From NCBI RefSeq assembly GCF_042660285.1, contig NZ_JBHSTP010000004.1, forward strand, positions 1 through 64,000: a stretch of DNA of 64,000 nt, written 5' to 3'. The position numbers were made by a program, and so were the translations under genes. The notes beneath the pieces were generated by a model that was not told where the DNA came from, did no database searches, and worked only from the letters and a program-made list of their open reading frames with translations. The stretch is from Luethyella okanaganae. GTDB lineage: Bacteria; Actinomycetota; Actinomycetes; Actinomycetales; Microbacteriaceae. Shown piece by piece: positions 1 through 8,789 of this stretch. Positions within the stretch are counted from its first letter, which is position 1. Each line of letters begins with the position of its first letter.

Positions 1-130
1 AAAAACCAGATCAAACACAAGAGACCAATTCGGCACATAACAATTGGCATATAACATTGTGCACGCTGTTAAGTTCTCAAAAATCAGACACACCCGGACT
101 CGAGCCTCTCAGCCTTCATCTCGGGGCAAC
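1..130 (-). promoter_or_regulatory. 5' leader of a ribosomal RNA operon (16S lies outside the window)
   Basis: Read on the minus strand, positions 83-64 give TTTTTGAGAACTTAACAGCG, the TTTGAGAACT-type element that precedes 16S rRNA genes in many actinobacteria and is linked to antitermination or RNA processing. The AT-rich stretch from about 55 down to 1 fits the rest of the leader. The 16S gene itself is not in the window, so operon identity is inferred from this motif and from the strong promoter just upstream. Confidence 0.75.
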
Positions 131-136
131 TTCTCT

Positions 137-164
137 ACCCTACCACCCTGTTTCGCGGTGTCAA
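137..164 (-). promoter_or_regulatory. rRNA operon promoter
   Basis: Minus strand: -35 TTGACA (164-159), 16-bp spacer, -10 TAGGGT (142-137). Transcription would start near 130 and run leftward into the rRNA leader. A weaker upstream TTGACG (267-262) lacks a good -10 partner. Confidence 0.7.
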
Positions 165-465
165 ATCGAGTGTCTCGCACTCCGACCGCTCATACTGAGC
201 ACAGCCGCAAACACTCCCGAACTGTATGACCAGCTCTTCGAGTAGGGGCTTTCATCTTAGGCGTCAAACCGTGTCGTTGCAACAGCAACGGTCAGGCTCT
301 GGCTGAGGATTTCGTTTCGCTTGAGGCCGGGAACCTCTTCCGCTTTCCCGCACCTGTGGGGTGACAGAGGATTACACTGCGCAGGCCACCGCGACCGGGC
401 AAATCGGCCTCGCGTCCCGTGCATGCCGCATCCCGCGCGTGGCACACTGTCCGCAGCCGTTTGGG
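165..465. other. Gene-free interval between tyrS and the rrn promoter
   Basis: No convincing coding sequence. A small dyad CGTTGC-AACA-GCAACG sits at 275-290, without a T-run that would make it an intrinsic terminator. Transcripts of tyrS probably fade here or read into the rRNA operon. Confidence 0.5.
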
Positions 466-1767
466 CTATTCGACGAACACTCCCGCGAGCGTCTTCTTAC
501 CGCGACGCAGCACGGCGACCCCGCTCGGAAGCACCGCATCCCGAATCGTCGCGGCTTCGTCGACGACCTTGACATTGTTGACGGAGACACCGCCCTGCGC
601 GATGGCTCGCCGGGCCTCCCCCAGGCTTGCCGTGAGTCCCGTGTCAACGAGCAGCTGTGCGATCCCGGCATTCGGCGCGGTCGTCGTGTTCGGCAGCTCA
701 CGGAGCGCGGACTCGAGAGTCGCGGCATCGAGCTCAGCCAGGTCACCTTGGCCGAAGAGCGCCTCGGCTGCCGCGACCGCCTTGCGCGTGGCATCCGCGC
801 CGTGCACCAGGCTCGTGACCTCGAACGCGAGCGCACGCTGTGCCTCGCGCTTGAACGGTTGCGCCTCGACGAGTCGCTCGAGCCGCGAGATCTCCTCCCT
901 GCTGAAGAAGGTGAAGATCTTGAGCCTTTCGACGACATCGACGTCATCGGTGTTGAGCCAGAACTGGTAGAAGGCGTAAGGACTCGTCATCTCAGGATTC
1001 AGCCAGATGGCGTTGCCCTCGCTCTTGCCGAATTTGGTGCCGTCACTGTTGGTGATGAGCGGGGTGCCGATCGCGTGCACGCTCACGTGCTCCACTCGGT
1101 GGATGAGGTCCGTGCCGCTCGTGAGATTTCCCCACTGGTCGCTGCCGCCGCTCTGCAGGACGCAACCGTGCTGACGGTAGAGCTCGAGGAAGTCAAGCCC
1201 CTGCAGGATCTGGTAACTGAACTCTGTGTAGCTGATGCCTGCCTCGGAGTTGAGTCGCGCCGCAACCGCATCCTTCTTGAGCATCGTGCCGATGCGGTAG
1301 TGCTGCCCGATCTCGCGTAAGAAGTCGATGGCCGACAACGGCGCCGTCCAGTCGAGGTTGTTGACCAGACGCGCCGCGTTATCTCCTTCGAAGCTCAGGT
1401 AGCGGGACACCTGCACTTGCAATGAGCGCACCCAGTCCTCGACGACTTCCCGGGTGTTCAGAGTGCGTTCCGCCGTCGGCCGCGGATCACCGATCAGCCC
1501 GGTCGAGCCGCCGACCAGCCCGAGTGGACGGTGTCCAGCGAGTTGTAGACGACGCATGAGCAGCAACTGGACGAGATGACCGAGGTGCAGGCTCGCAGCG
1601 GTCGGATCGAATCCGCAGTAGTAGGTGATCGGCTCGCCCGCGAGCAGGGCTTTGATCTCGTCCGCATCCGTCGACACATGCACGAGGCCACGCCATTGGA
1701 TCTCTTCCCACAGGTCGGGAAAACTTGGATCGTTGGACTGGGCGGCGAGGATGGCGGGGTCGGACAC
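466..1767 (-). CDS. tyrS: Tyrosyl-tRNA synthetase
   Basis: Charges tRNA-Tyr with tyrosine using ATP in the cytoplasm. The 433-residue protein has the class I signatures HLGH (61-64, HIGH motif), GGSDQWGN (207-214, tyrosine/tRNA pocket) and KFGKS (245-249, KMSKS equivalent), followed by a C-terminal S4-like RNA-binding domain (about 370-433). Length is normal for a bacterial TyrS. The start is GTG. A -10 box TAACCT (1779-1774) lies exactly 6 nt upstream and no Shine-Dalgarno sequence is present, so the mRNA is probably leaderless. It is monocistronic, with the rRNA operon downstream on the same strand. Confidence 0.96.
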   Translation of the reverse strand: MSDPAILAAQSNDPSFPDLWEEIQWRGLVHVSTDADEIKALLAGEPITYYCGFDPTAASLHLGHLVQLLLMRRLQLAGHRPLGLVGGSTGLIGDPRPTAERTLNTREVVEDWVRSLQVQVSRYLSFEGDNAARLVNNLDWTAPLSAIDFLREIGQHYRIGTMLKKDAVAARLNSEAGISYTEFSYQILQGLDFLELYRQHGCVLQSGGSDQWGNLTSGTDLIHRVEHVSVHAIGTPLITNSDGTKFGKSEGNAIWLNPEMTSPYAFYQFWLNTDDVDVVERLKIFTFFSREEISRLERLVEAQPFKREAQRALAFEVTSLVHGADATRKAVAAAEALFGQGDLAELDAATLESALRELPNTTTAPNAGIAQLLVDTGLTASLGEARRAIAQGGVSVNNVKVVDEAATIRDAVLPSGVAVLRRGKKTLAGVFVE

Positions 1768-1826
1768 GGAGCCAGGTTATCAGCGAGGCGACGGCGACCG
1801 ATTCGAGCGTATCCTTGATCCGAACA

Positions 1827-1872
1827 TATGAAGCTCTGAGGCTTCATAAGCTGATAATTAGGCCTGTATACT
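1827..1872 (+). promoter_or_regulatory. Promoter with inverted-repeat operator for the SatD-like gene
   Basis: A perfect 8-bp inverted repeat TATGAAGC-TCTGAG-GCTTCATA spans 1827-1848, and a consensus-like -10 TATACT lies at 1867-1872. The expected -35 position (about 1844-1849) falls inside the right arm, so a protein bound to the repeat would block polymerase. The first gene downstream encodes a helix-turn-helix-containing protein, which makes autoregulation plausible; that is inference. Confidence 0.5.
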
Positions 1873-1902
1873 TAATGTGCTAGAGATTTCGAAGGAGTGG
1901 TC

Positions 1903-2544
1903 ATGTTCGTCATCACGGCCGACCAGATCGACAGTCGCAATGACATCGATCGAGCCGGCTCCCTCCAGGCCCAGTTGAACGAGCGCTACCGCAATGCCCT
2001 CGCCCTTCTCTTCGATCAGACATCGGGCGACGAGCTTCAGGCGGCGACGGACTCCCCCGCCGTAGCCCTCGATGTCGTGCTCGAACTCACCAGGACCGGA
2101 CACTGGAGCGTGGGACTCGGCGTCGGTGCGGTGCGCACTCCGTTGCCGGATGCGGCCCGCAAGGCCACGGGTCCTGCTTTCGTCGCTGCACGCAACGCCG
2201 TCGAGGTGGCGAAGCGTGCGGACGCCCGATTCGCGCTGCATGGTCAGGAGGCGTCGCCGGATGCCGACGACCAGCCCATCCGGGTATCCGACGTCGAGCC
2301 GCTCGTGACGATGCTGCTCCTGCTACGCGCGCGCCGCACGGGGCAGGGGTGGGAAGCCGTCGACCTCCTCACCGCCGGACACAATCAGCAGTCGGCGGCA
2401 GCCCTGATCGGCATCTCCCCCGCAGCCGTGAGCCAACGGTTGAAGGTGGCGATGTGGAGCGTCGAGGAAGACGCACGGCCCGCACTGATTAGGCTGCTGG
2501 AGGAGCTCGACCGATCGGGCGCCGGAATGGAGCACGTCGCGTGA
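1903..2544 (+). CDS. SatD family DNA-binding protein
   Basis: Protein of 213 residues resembling the SatD family of bacterial proteins, whose biochemical role is unsettled. It begins FVITADQIDS, and near residues 155-190 has a helix-turn-helix-like stretch (SAAALIGISPAAVSQRLKVA). I start at ATG 1903 because GAAGGAG (1891-1897) sits 5 nt upstream; an in-frame GTG at 1897 overlaps that ribosome site and is unlikely. The stop overlaps the GTG start of the next gene (GTGA), so the pair is translationally coupled. A palindrome in its promoter suggests self-repression. Confidence 0.7.
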   Translation: MFVITADQIDSRNDIDRAGSLQAQLNERYRNALALLFDQTSGDELQAATDSPAVALDVVLELTRTGHWSVGLGVGAVRTPLPDAARKATGPAFVAARNAVEVAKRADARFALHGQEASPDADDQPIRVSDVEPLVTMLLLLRARRTGQGWEAVDLLTAGHNQQSAAALIGISPAAVSQRLKVAMWSVEEDARPALIRLLEELDRSGAGMEHVA

Positions 2545-3149
2545 TCCCCTTCTTCACCCACTGGGATATCCTGGCCGTTCTCTCCTGGGCGCTCCTCGTG
2601 ATGGTCCTCACAGCCGGCGCCACCTACGCCGCGCTCGCCTTCTTCCACAGGAGTGTGCCCTATACGTGGGCGGCGGCAGGCGGACTGTTCGCCGGGCTGA
2701 TCGTCACGTGGCTCGCCGACACCTCGGTCCCGCATGTCATAGGCGGACTCATCGCGTTGCTCGGCCTGGCGCTGGCGATCTTCGGAGGCGGCCCCGCCGC
2801 TGTGCTCGCCCTGTCCCTGGCCACCCACGACAGCGTGCCGCCGGGCCTCCATGGCGGGATCATGGTGCGCGATGCCCTGATCCTCGACGACAAGACCCCG
2901 ATGACAGACGCCCGTCACGAGGTCCTCCAAGGGGGGACGACGATCGGAGTCCTGGAACGTGCCGCCGCGACCGGCGCGATCATCGCGGGATTCCCTGAAG
3001 CGCTAGCCATCGTCGTGGCGATCAAGGGTGTCGGCCGATTCACAGAGCTCGCCGCAGCCGAAGCCCGGGAGCGCTTCATCATCGGCACGCTCGCCAGCCT
3101 CACCTGGGCATGTCTGTGCGGCGCGATCGTTCGACTCGCCATCGGATAG
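2541..3149 (+). CDS. Membrane protein coupled to SatD (DUF3307-like)
   Basis: A 202-residue integral membrane protein with about five hydrophobic segments (roughly 9-32, 42-60, 65-95, 135-157, 178-200). The C-terminal part, with GVLERAAATG and FIIGTLASLTWA, resembles membrane proteins that commonly accompany SatD; I make the family match from memory. It shares GTGA with satD, so the two are made together and may act together at the membrane. Function unknown. It converges on the DNA glycosylase gene with 57 bp between the stops. Confidence 0.6.
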   Translation: MIPFFTHWDILAVLSWALLVMVLTAGATYAALAFFHRSVPYTWAAAGGLFAGLIVTWLADTSVPHVIGGLIALLGLALAIFGGGPAAVLALSLATHDSVPPGLHGGIMVRDALILDDKTPMTDARHEVLQGGTTIGVLERAAATGAIIAGFPEALAIVVAIKGVGRFTELAAAEARERFIIGTLASLTWACLCGAIVRLAIG

Positions 3150-3206
3150 GGCGACCAGACAAGACGTCCGCGCGACGCAGCCGGTCGCATGACGCCATCC
3201 CATCAC

Positions 3207-3833
3207 TCACTCGTGGGACTTCGCATGTCTGCGATACGGCGAGACGGTCGGCTCCCCCGGCAACCAGAACCGCCAGGGGAACCCCGCACTCCCGCCGGCG
3301 CCACTGACCCCGGTGCGCGGTCCGGAGGCGAAAATCTCGGCATCGCCGGAGACAGCCAGCCGAAACGGCTCGGACAGGATGTCGGAGCCGCCGTCACCGA
3401 GACCGATACCCAGGGCCATGGCGAGCCGAGCCGGCCCCCGTGCGAGATCGCGATCGACGGACGCGGTGGGGCGCCGCCGCATCCGTGCCAACTCGAGCCC
3501 CCCGACCACTTCACCACCCCTCAGCAGCACAGCGGATGCCGCCCCGGCAGGCGAGCACACAATGTTCGCGCACACGTGCATGCCGTAGCTGAAGTACGCG
3601 TACAGCCGACCGGGCTCCGCGAACATGACCCGGGTGCGCGGTGTCGGCCCGCGGTGCGCATGCGAGCCGGGATCCTCACCAGCACCCCGATACGCCTCGA
3701 CCTCGGTGATTCGCACGGCGACGATGCCTTCCGGAGTGCGGTGGCTCAGAATCGCGCCCAGAAGCTGCGGGGCCACCTCGACGGCGTCGCGCTCGAAGAA
3801 CGCCCTGGTGGGCGTTCGCGGTGCCCCGGCCAC
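3207..3833 (-). CDS. 3-methyladenine DNA glycosylase (AAG/MPG family)
   Basis: Excises alkylated purines such as 3-methyladenine to begin base excision repair. The 208-residue length is typical of the bacterial MPG-like family. Recognisable segments are LLGAILSHRTPEGIVAVRI, ITEVEAYRG with the catalytic-region Glu, RTRVMFAEPGRLYAYFSYGMH with the YxxYGMH-type motif, and LARGPARLAMALGI. The GTG start follows the argH stop by 2 nt (TGACCGTG), so it is the last gene of the arginine transcript, an unexpected partner for arginine genes. Confidence 0.88.
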   Translation of the reverse strand: MAGAPRTPTRAFFERDAVEVAPQLLGAILSHRTPEGIVAVRITEVEAYRGAGEDPGSHAHRGPTPRTRVMFAEPGRLYAYFSYGMHVCANIVCSPAGAASAVLLRGGEVVGGLELARMRRRPTASVDRDLARGPARLAMALGIGLGDGGSDILSEPFRLAVSGDAEIFASGPRTGVSGAGGSAGFPWRFWLPGEPTVSPYRRHAKSHE

Positions 3834-3835
3834 GG

Positions 3836-5311
3836 TCAGATGCGACCAGCAGGCAACGCCGCCGCCAGCACTCGTATCCTCTCGGTGAGCGCAGCGAGTT
3901 GCTCGGCCACTCGCACCGGAGCGGTGCCGCCGATTCCGTCGCGGCTGTTCACGGATCCCTCGATCGTCAGCACCGACCGCACCTTGGGCGTGAGGTGCGG
4001 CGAGATCGTGGCAAGGTCGGCGTCGTCGATCTCGTGCAGTTCGATGCCGCGATCTTCACAGAACATGACCATCGACCCGGTGATCTCATGTGCGTCCCGG
4101 AACGGCACATGCTGCTTCACGAGCCATTCCGCGACGTCGGTGGCGAGCGAGAAACCCTGCGGCGCGAGCTCGGCCATGCGCTCCGGGTGGAATCGCATGG
4201 TCGCCACCATCCCTGTGAACGCTGGCAACAGCACCTCGAGGGTGCTGAGCGAATCGAAGACCGGCTCCTTGTCCTCCTGCAGGTCGCGGTTGTAGGCGAG
4301 TGGCAGCCCTTTGAGCGTCGCGAGCAGTCCCGCGAGATTGCCGATGAGGCGCCCGGCCTTGCCGCGCGCGAGCTCGGCGATGTCGGGGTTCTTCTTCTGC
4401 GGCATGATCGACGATCCGGTCGAGTACCCGTCGTCGAGGGTGACGAAGCCGAACTCCCGGGTGTTCCAGAGGATGATCTCCTCAGCGAGACGTGATAGGT
4501 CGATGCCGATCTGAGCAAGCACGAAGGCGAACTCGGCTACGAGGTCACGACTTGCGGTGCCGTCGATGGAGTTCTCGACGACACGCCCGAAGCCGAGTTC
4601 TCTGGCGACGAGAGCCGCGTCCAGGCCCAGGGTGTTGCCAGCGAGGGCGCCGGATCCATACGGCGAGGCATCGGCACGCACATTCCAGTCTGCGAGGCGT
4701 TCGAGGCCGCGCACGAACGGCCAGCAGTGCGCGAGTAGATGGTGCGCCAGCAGCACCGGTTGCGCGTGCTGCAGGTGCGTCCGGCCCGGCATGATCACGG
4801 CGGGGTGCGCGGCGGCCTGTGCAGCCAGCGCATCGATGAGATCGATCAGGAGCCGCGACACCCGCGCCGAATGGTCGCGGAGCAGGAGACGGATGAGAGT
4901 GGCGATCTGATCGTTACGGCTGCGCCCGGCGCGAAGCTTGCCGCCGAGGTCGCCACCGGCGATCTCGATGAGGCCGCGCTCGAGCGCGGCGTGGACATCC
5001 TCGTCGCTCTCGAGGGGGAGAAACCGGCCGTCGCGCACGGCCTGCTCGAGGGCGTCGAGCGCGCCGAGCATGCTTGCGAGCTCTGCCTCGTCGAGGTAGC
5101 CGGCAGAAGCGAGGGCCAAGGCGTGCGCCCGCGACCCGGCGATGTCGTATTCGGCGAGTTGCCAGTCGAAATGGGTCGACTTGCTCAGCGCGGCGAGTTC
5201 CGGCGATGGACCGCCCGCAAACCGTGCCCCCCACAAGGCACCCTCCGTCGTGGCGCCGACGCCGGCGATCTCATCCTTGCTGTGCTCGTTCTTGCTGTGC
5301 TCGTTGCTCAT
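3836..5311 (-). CDS. argH: Argininosuccinate lyase
   Basis: Final step of arginine synthesis: splits argininosuccinate into arginine and fumarate. The 491-residue protein carries the fumarase/aspartase superfamily signature SSIMPQKKNPD (about 290-300) and the conserved TGRTHLQHAQPV-type segment (here MPGRTHLQHAQPV). The N-terminus MSNEHSKNEHSKDE is encoded by a perfect 15-bp tandem duplication and is not part of the conserved enzyme. It follows argG after 107 bp containing a strong hairpin, so its expression may be lower than that of argG. Confidence 0.96.
   Translation of the reverse strand: MSNEHSKNEHSKDEIAGVGATTEGALWGARFAGGPSPELAALSKSTHFDWQLAEYDIAGSRAHALALASAGYLDEAELASMLGALDALEQAVRDGRFLPLESDEDVHAALERGLIEIAGGDLGGKLRAGRSRNDQIATLIRLLLRDHSARVSRLLIDLIDALAAQAAAHPAVIMPGRTHLQHAQPVLLAHHLLAHCWPFVRGLERLADWNVRADASPYGSGALAGNTLGLDAALVARELGFGRVVENSIDGTASRDLVAEFAFVLAQIGIDLSRLAEEIILWNTREFGFVTLDDGYSTGSSIMPQKKNPDIAELARGKAGRLIGNLAGLLATLKGLPLAYNRDLQEDKEPVFDSLSTLEVLLPAFTGMVATMRFHPERMAELAPQGFSLATDVAEWLVKQHVPFRDAHEITGSMVMFCEDRGIELHEIDDADLATISPHLTPKVRSVLTIEGSVNSRDGIGGTAPVRVAEQLAALTERIRVLAAALPAGRI
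5276..5305. repeat. 15-bp tandem duplication in the argH 5' end
   Basis: CTTGCTGTGCTCGTT occurs twice in direct succession (5276-5290 and 5291-5305), adding the in-frame repeat NEHSK-NEHSK right after the argH start Met-Ser. Because the unit is a multiple of 3, the reading frame survives. Confidence 0.95.
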
Positions 5312-5381
5312 GGCATCCGCATTTCTCGTGGTTCCTTGTCGACACCCGGCTCAGGCGTTCACACTCGCCGTTCGCCCCGAT

Positions 5382-5416
5382 GGAACGGCCGGCCACGTCG
5401 ACGGGCCGGCCGTTCC
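5382..5416 (-). terminator. Intercistronic hairpin between argG and argH
   Basis: A perfect 13-bp stem (GGAACGGCCGGCC at 5382-5394 with its complement at 5404-5416) closes a 9-nt loop 2 nt after the argG stop. There is no T-run on the minus strand, so it is more likely an attenuating or mRNA-stabilising structure than a full intrinsic terminator. Confidence 0.7.
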
Positions 5417-5418
5417 GG

Positions 5419-6615
5419 CTACGCACCGAGGTCGCGTTTGGCCGAGATCTTGCTCGGGAGCGACCACAGCTCGATGAAGCCCTTGGCCAGGGATTGGTCG
5501 AAGGTGTCGCCGGTGTCGTAGGTAGCGAGGCTGAAGTCGTAGAGGCTCTGCTCCGACTTTCGGCCTGTGACGACCGCTCGACCCCCCTGCAGCTTCAGAC
5601 GGATGTCGCCCGAGACGTACCGCTGCGTGTGGTCGATGAACGCATCGAGCGAGCGCTTGAGGCCGGAGAACCAGAGCCCGTCGTAGACGAGCTCTGACCA
5701 CTTCGCCTCGACGGCGCGCTTGTAACGACCCTGGTCGCGCTCGATCGTCACGTTCTCGAGTTCTTCGTGCGCGGCGATGAGGGCGATGCCGGCCGGAGCC
5801 TCGTAGACCTCGCGGCTCTTGATGCCGACGAGGCGGTCCTCGACGATGTCAATGCGACCGACGCCGTGCTTTCCGGCGAGGGTGTTCATCGCGACGACGA
5901 TCTCGAGCGGGGTATGAGCGACCCCATCGATCGCGACGGGGATGCCGGCGTCGAACGTGATCGTGACCTCGTCGGCCTCACGGAACACGTCGGGGTTCTG
6001 GGTGTACTCATAGAGGTCCTCGATGGGCGCGTTCCACGGGTCTTCGAGGAAGCCGGTCTCGACGGCACGACCCCAGACATTCTTGTCGATCGAGTACGGG
6101 CTCTTCTTCGACTGCTCGATGGGAAGGTTGTGCTGCTCCGCGTAGACGATGGCCTTGTCGCGGGTGAGCGCAAGGTCGCGCACGGGAGCGATGCTCGTGA
6201 GATCGGGGGCGAGGGCAGCGACGGCCGCCTCGAAGCGAACCTGGTCGTTGCCTTTGCCCGTGCAACCGTGAGCTACGGAGTCAGCTCCGAGCTTCTTGGC
6301 TGTTGAAGCAAGGTACTTGGCGATGAGCGGACGACTCAGCGCCGAGACGAGCGGGTAGCGCTTCTGGTACAGCGCGTTGGCTTTGAGCGCGGGAACGATG
6401 TAGTCGCTCGCGAACTCGTCCTTGGCGTCGACGACGACCGACTCGACTGCACCGCAGTCGAGCGCACGCTGGCGGACGTCCTCCATGTTCTCGCCACCCT
6501 GGCCGACATCGATCGCGAGGGCGACGACCTCTTTGCCCGTCGCATCCTTGAGCCAGCCGATTCCTACCGAGGTGTCCAGGCCACCCGAATAGGCGAGTAC
6601 AACGCGTTCCGCCAT
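5419..6615 (-). CDS. argG: Argininosuccinate synthase
   Basis: Joins citrulline and aspartate using ATP. The 398-residue protein has the ATP-binding P-loop AYSGGLDTS (8-16), and further on GCTGKGNDQVRFE and SPYSIDKNVWGR, both conserved in ArgG. The start has a clear ribosome site (GAAGGAG, spacing about 5). Only 42 bp separate it from argF; many actinobacteria place argR in this interval, and here there is no room for it. Confidence 0.97.
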   Translation of the reverse strand: MAERVVLAYSGGLDTSVGIGWLKDATGKEVVALAIDVGQGGENMEDVRQRALDCGAVESVVVDAKDEFASDYIVPALKANALYQKRYPLVSALSRPLIAKYLASTAKKLGADSVAHGCTGKGNDQVRFEAAVAALAPDLTSIAPVRDLALTRDKAIVYAEQHNLPIEQSKKSPYSIDKNVWGRAVETGFLEDPWNAPIEDLYEYTQNPDVFREADEVTITFDAGIPVAIDGVAHTPLEIVVAMNTLAGKHGVGRIDIVEDRLVGIKSREVYEAPAGIALIAAHEELENVTIERDQGRYKRAVEAKWSELVYDGLWFSGLKRSLDAFIDHTQRYVSGDIRLKLQGGRAVVTGRKSEQSLYDFSLATYDTGDTFDQSLAKGFIELWSLPSKISAKRDLGA

Positions 6616-6657
6616 GGTTCTCCTTCTATGAATTCTTCGGTCCAGTTTACGGCGGGC

Positions 6658-7587
6658 TCAGCCGGCGTTCTTCGTCAGCAGCCACGCCAAGAGCGCCTTC
6701 TGCGCGTGCAGCCGGTTCTCGGCTTCGTCCCAGACGATGCTCTGCGGGCCGTCGATGACGTCGGCCGTCACCTCGTAGCCGCGGTCGGCCGGGAGGCAGT
6801 GCATGAACAGCGCGTCAGGCTTCGCTCCGGCCATGAGCCGGGCGTCGACGCGATAGGAGCCGAGCTCAGCGACACGCACCGCCTTCTCCTCCTCCTTGCC
6901 CATCGACACCCAGGTGTCGGTGACGACCACATCGACACCGGCTACGGCCTCGACGGGGTCGGTGAAGAGCTCGACCGACCCGCCGGTACGGGCTGCTATG
7001 GCCGAGGCATCCGCGACGACCGAGACGTTCGGGGTGTAGCCGTCCGGCGAGGCGATCCGCACGTGCATCCCTGCCGTCGCACCCGCGAGCAGGTAGGACT
7101 GGGCCATGTTGCACGCCCCGTCGCCGAGAAAGGTGAGCGTCTGTCCGGACAAGCGTCCGCGCTTCTCCGTGATGGTGAGGAGGTCGGCGAGCAGTTGACA
7201 GGGGTGGAAGTCGTCGGAGAGCGCGTTGACGACCGGAACGGTCGTTCCGGCCGCCATCTCGTCGAGATCTGCCTGGGCGTATGTGCGCCAGACGATCGCG
7301 GACACCATCCGTTCCAGCACGCGTGCCGTGTCGGAGGGCGTCTCCTTACCGCCCAGCTGACTGTTCGCAGTGCTGATGATGAGCGGACTGCCACCGAGAT
7401 CGGCTATGCCGACCGCGAAGGAGACCCGGGTTCGCGTCGACGACTTGTCGAAGATGACGGCGACCGTCTGCGGTCCTTCGAGCGGCTTCCTGCCGAATCG
7501 ATCGCGCTTGAGTTCCGCAGCGAGGTCGAGGATCTCGGACTGCTCATCGGGGGTCACGTCGTCGTCGCGCAGGAAATGTCTGGTCAT
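6658..7587 (-). CDS. argF: Ornithine carbamoyltransferase
   Basis: Makes citrulline from ornithine and carbamoyl phosphate. The 309-residue sequence shows the carbamoyl-phosphate motif STRTRVSF (about 51-58), the ornithine-site segment FHPCQLLADL, and HCLPADRG near the C-terminus with the catalytic-loop Cys. The start ATG overlaps the argD stop by 4 bp, so translation is coupled. Confidence 0.96.
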   Translation of the reverse strand: MTRHFLRDDDVTPDEQSEILDLAAELKRDRFGRKPLEGPQTVAVIFDKSSTRTRVSFAVGIADLGGSPLIISTANSQLGGKETPSDTARVLERMVSAIVWRTYAQADLDEMAAGTTVPVVNALSDDFHPCQLLADLLTITEKRGRLSGQTLTFLGDGACNMAQSYLLAGATAGMHVRIASPDGYTPNVSVVADASAIAARTGGSVELFTDPVEAVAGVDVVVTDTWVSMGKEEEKAVRVAELGSYRVDARLMAGAKPDALFMHCLPADRGYEVTADVIDGPQSIVWDEAENRLHAQKALLAWLLTKNAG

Positions 7588-8789
7588 CGGTCGCTTTCTG
7601 TCTGGGTTCCATGATCGAGGCAGGCGAGGGCACGCGCGAATCGTCGCTCGAACTCGGCGAGCTCCACCTCGCCGATGATGAGCGGAGGCGCGATACGGAT
7701 CGTCGACTCGTTCGCCGCGTTCACGATGAGGCCGTTCGCGAGCGCCGCCGCGGCGAGCTCCTGCGCACGGGGTTCCGTCAGAGCAATGCCAAGCAGCAGC
7801 CCCTGACCGCGCACACCCTCGATGTGGGGCGATGCGTAGCCGCGCACGATGTCACGCAGCTGCGCTCCACGTTCTACAGCGTTCCGGACCAGCCCCGCGG
7901 ACTCGATCTCTCCGAGCACGGCATTGGCCGTCGCCGTCGCGAGCGGGTTGCCTCCGAAGGTGCTGCCGTGCTGGCCGACGGTGAACAACTCGGATGCCCG
8001 GCCGAACGTGACGAGGGCGCCGATGGGGACGCCGCCGCCGATCCCCTTGGCCACCGTAATGGCGTCGGGCCGAATGTCGGCATGCTGGAAACCGAACCAC
8101 TCCCCTGTGCGCCCAGCACCGGTCTGGATCTCGTCGACGACCAGCAGGGCGCCATGACGCTCGGTGAGCTCCCTGGCACCTTTGAGATAACCCTCCGGCA
8201 GGGGCAACACGCCGGCCTCGCCCTTGATCGGCTCGACGAACAGCGCCGCGACGGACTCGTCGATGGCCGTCTCGAGCGCCTCGAGCGTGCTGTCGATGTG
8301 TTCGACTCCGCCGGGCAGCGGCTCGAACGGCTCACGCATGTGGGCCTTGCCGGTGAGGGCGAGGCTCCCGATCGTGCGGCCGTGGAAGCTGTCCGTCAAA
8401 GCGAGGATGCGCGGGCGAGCAGTTCCGCCGTTCAGCCGTGCGAGCTTGAACGCCGCCTCGTTCGCCTCGGCACCGGAGTTGCCGAAGAACACCCGGCCGC
8501 CTGACCCCGTCGCCGCTAGGCGAGTCAGGCGTTCGGCGAGTTCCAGCTGGGGTGGTGTCGCAAAGTAATTGGAGACGTGTGCGAGCGTCGCGGCCTGACG
8601 TGCGATCGCCTCGACGAAGACCGGATGCGCATGGCCGAGGGCGTTGACGGCGATGCCTGCGAGAAAGTCGAGATACTCGACCCCGTCTGCATCCCACACC
8701 CGTGCCCCTTCACCGCGCACGAGAAGCGCGAGGGGCCGACCGAAGGTGCGCATCATTGTCGCACCCGAGCGCTGCTGCCAGGCGTTCAC
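7584..8789 (-). CDS. argD: Acetylornithine aminotransferase
   Basis: PLP enzyme converting N-acetylglutamate semialdehyde to N-acetylornithine. The 401-residue protein shows class III aminotransferase features: FFGNSGAEANEAAFKLAR, LLVVDEIQTGAGRTG (Asp of the PLP site) and ITVAKGIGGGVPIGA with the Schiff-base Lys. Four-base overlaps with argB upstream and argF downstream place it firmly inside the operon. Confidence 0.96.
   Translation of the reverse strand: MNAWQQRSGATMMRTFGRPLALLVRGEGARVWDADGVEYLDFLAGIAVNALGHAHPVFVEAIARQAATLAHVSNYFATPPQLELAERLTRLAATGSGGRVFFGNSGAEANEAAFKLARLNGGTARPRILALTDSFHGRTIGSLALTGKAHMREPFEPLPGGVEHIDSTLEALETAIDESVAALFVEPIKGEAGVLPLPEGYLKGARELTERHGALLVVDEIQTGAGRTGEWFGFQHADIRPDAITVAKGIGGGVPIGALVTFGRASELFTVGQHGSTFGGNPLATATANAVLGEIESAGLVRNAVERGAQLRDIVRGYASPHIEGVRGQGLLLGIALTEPRAQELAAAALANGLIVNAANESTIRIAPPLIIGEVELAEFERRFARALACLDHGTQTESDR

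Noticed and set aside
275..290. tyrS intrinsic terminator
   Set aside because: The 6-bp stem has no T-run and lies about 175 nt past the stop.
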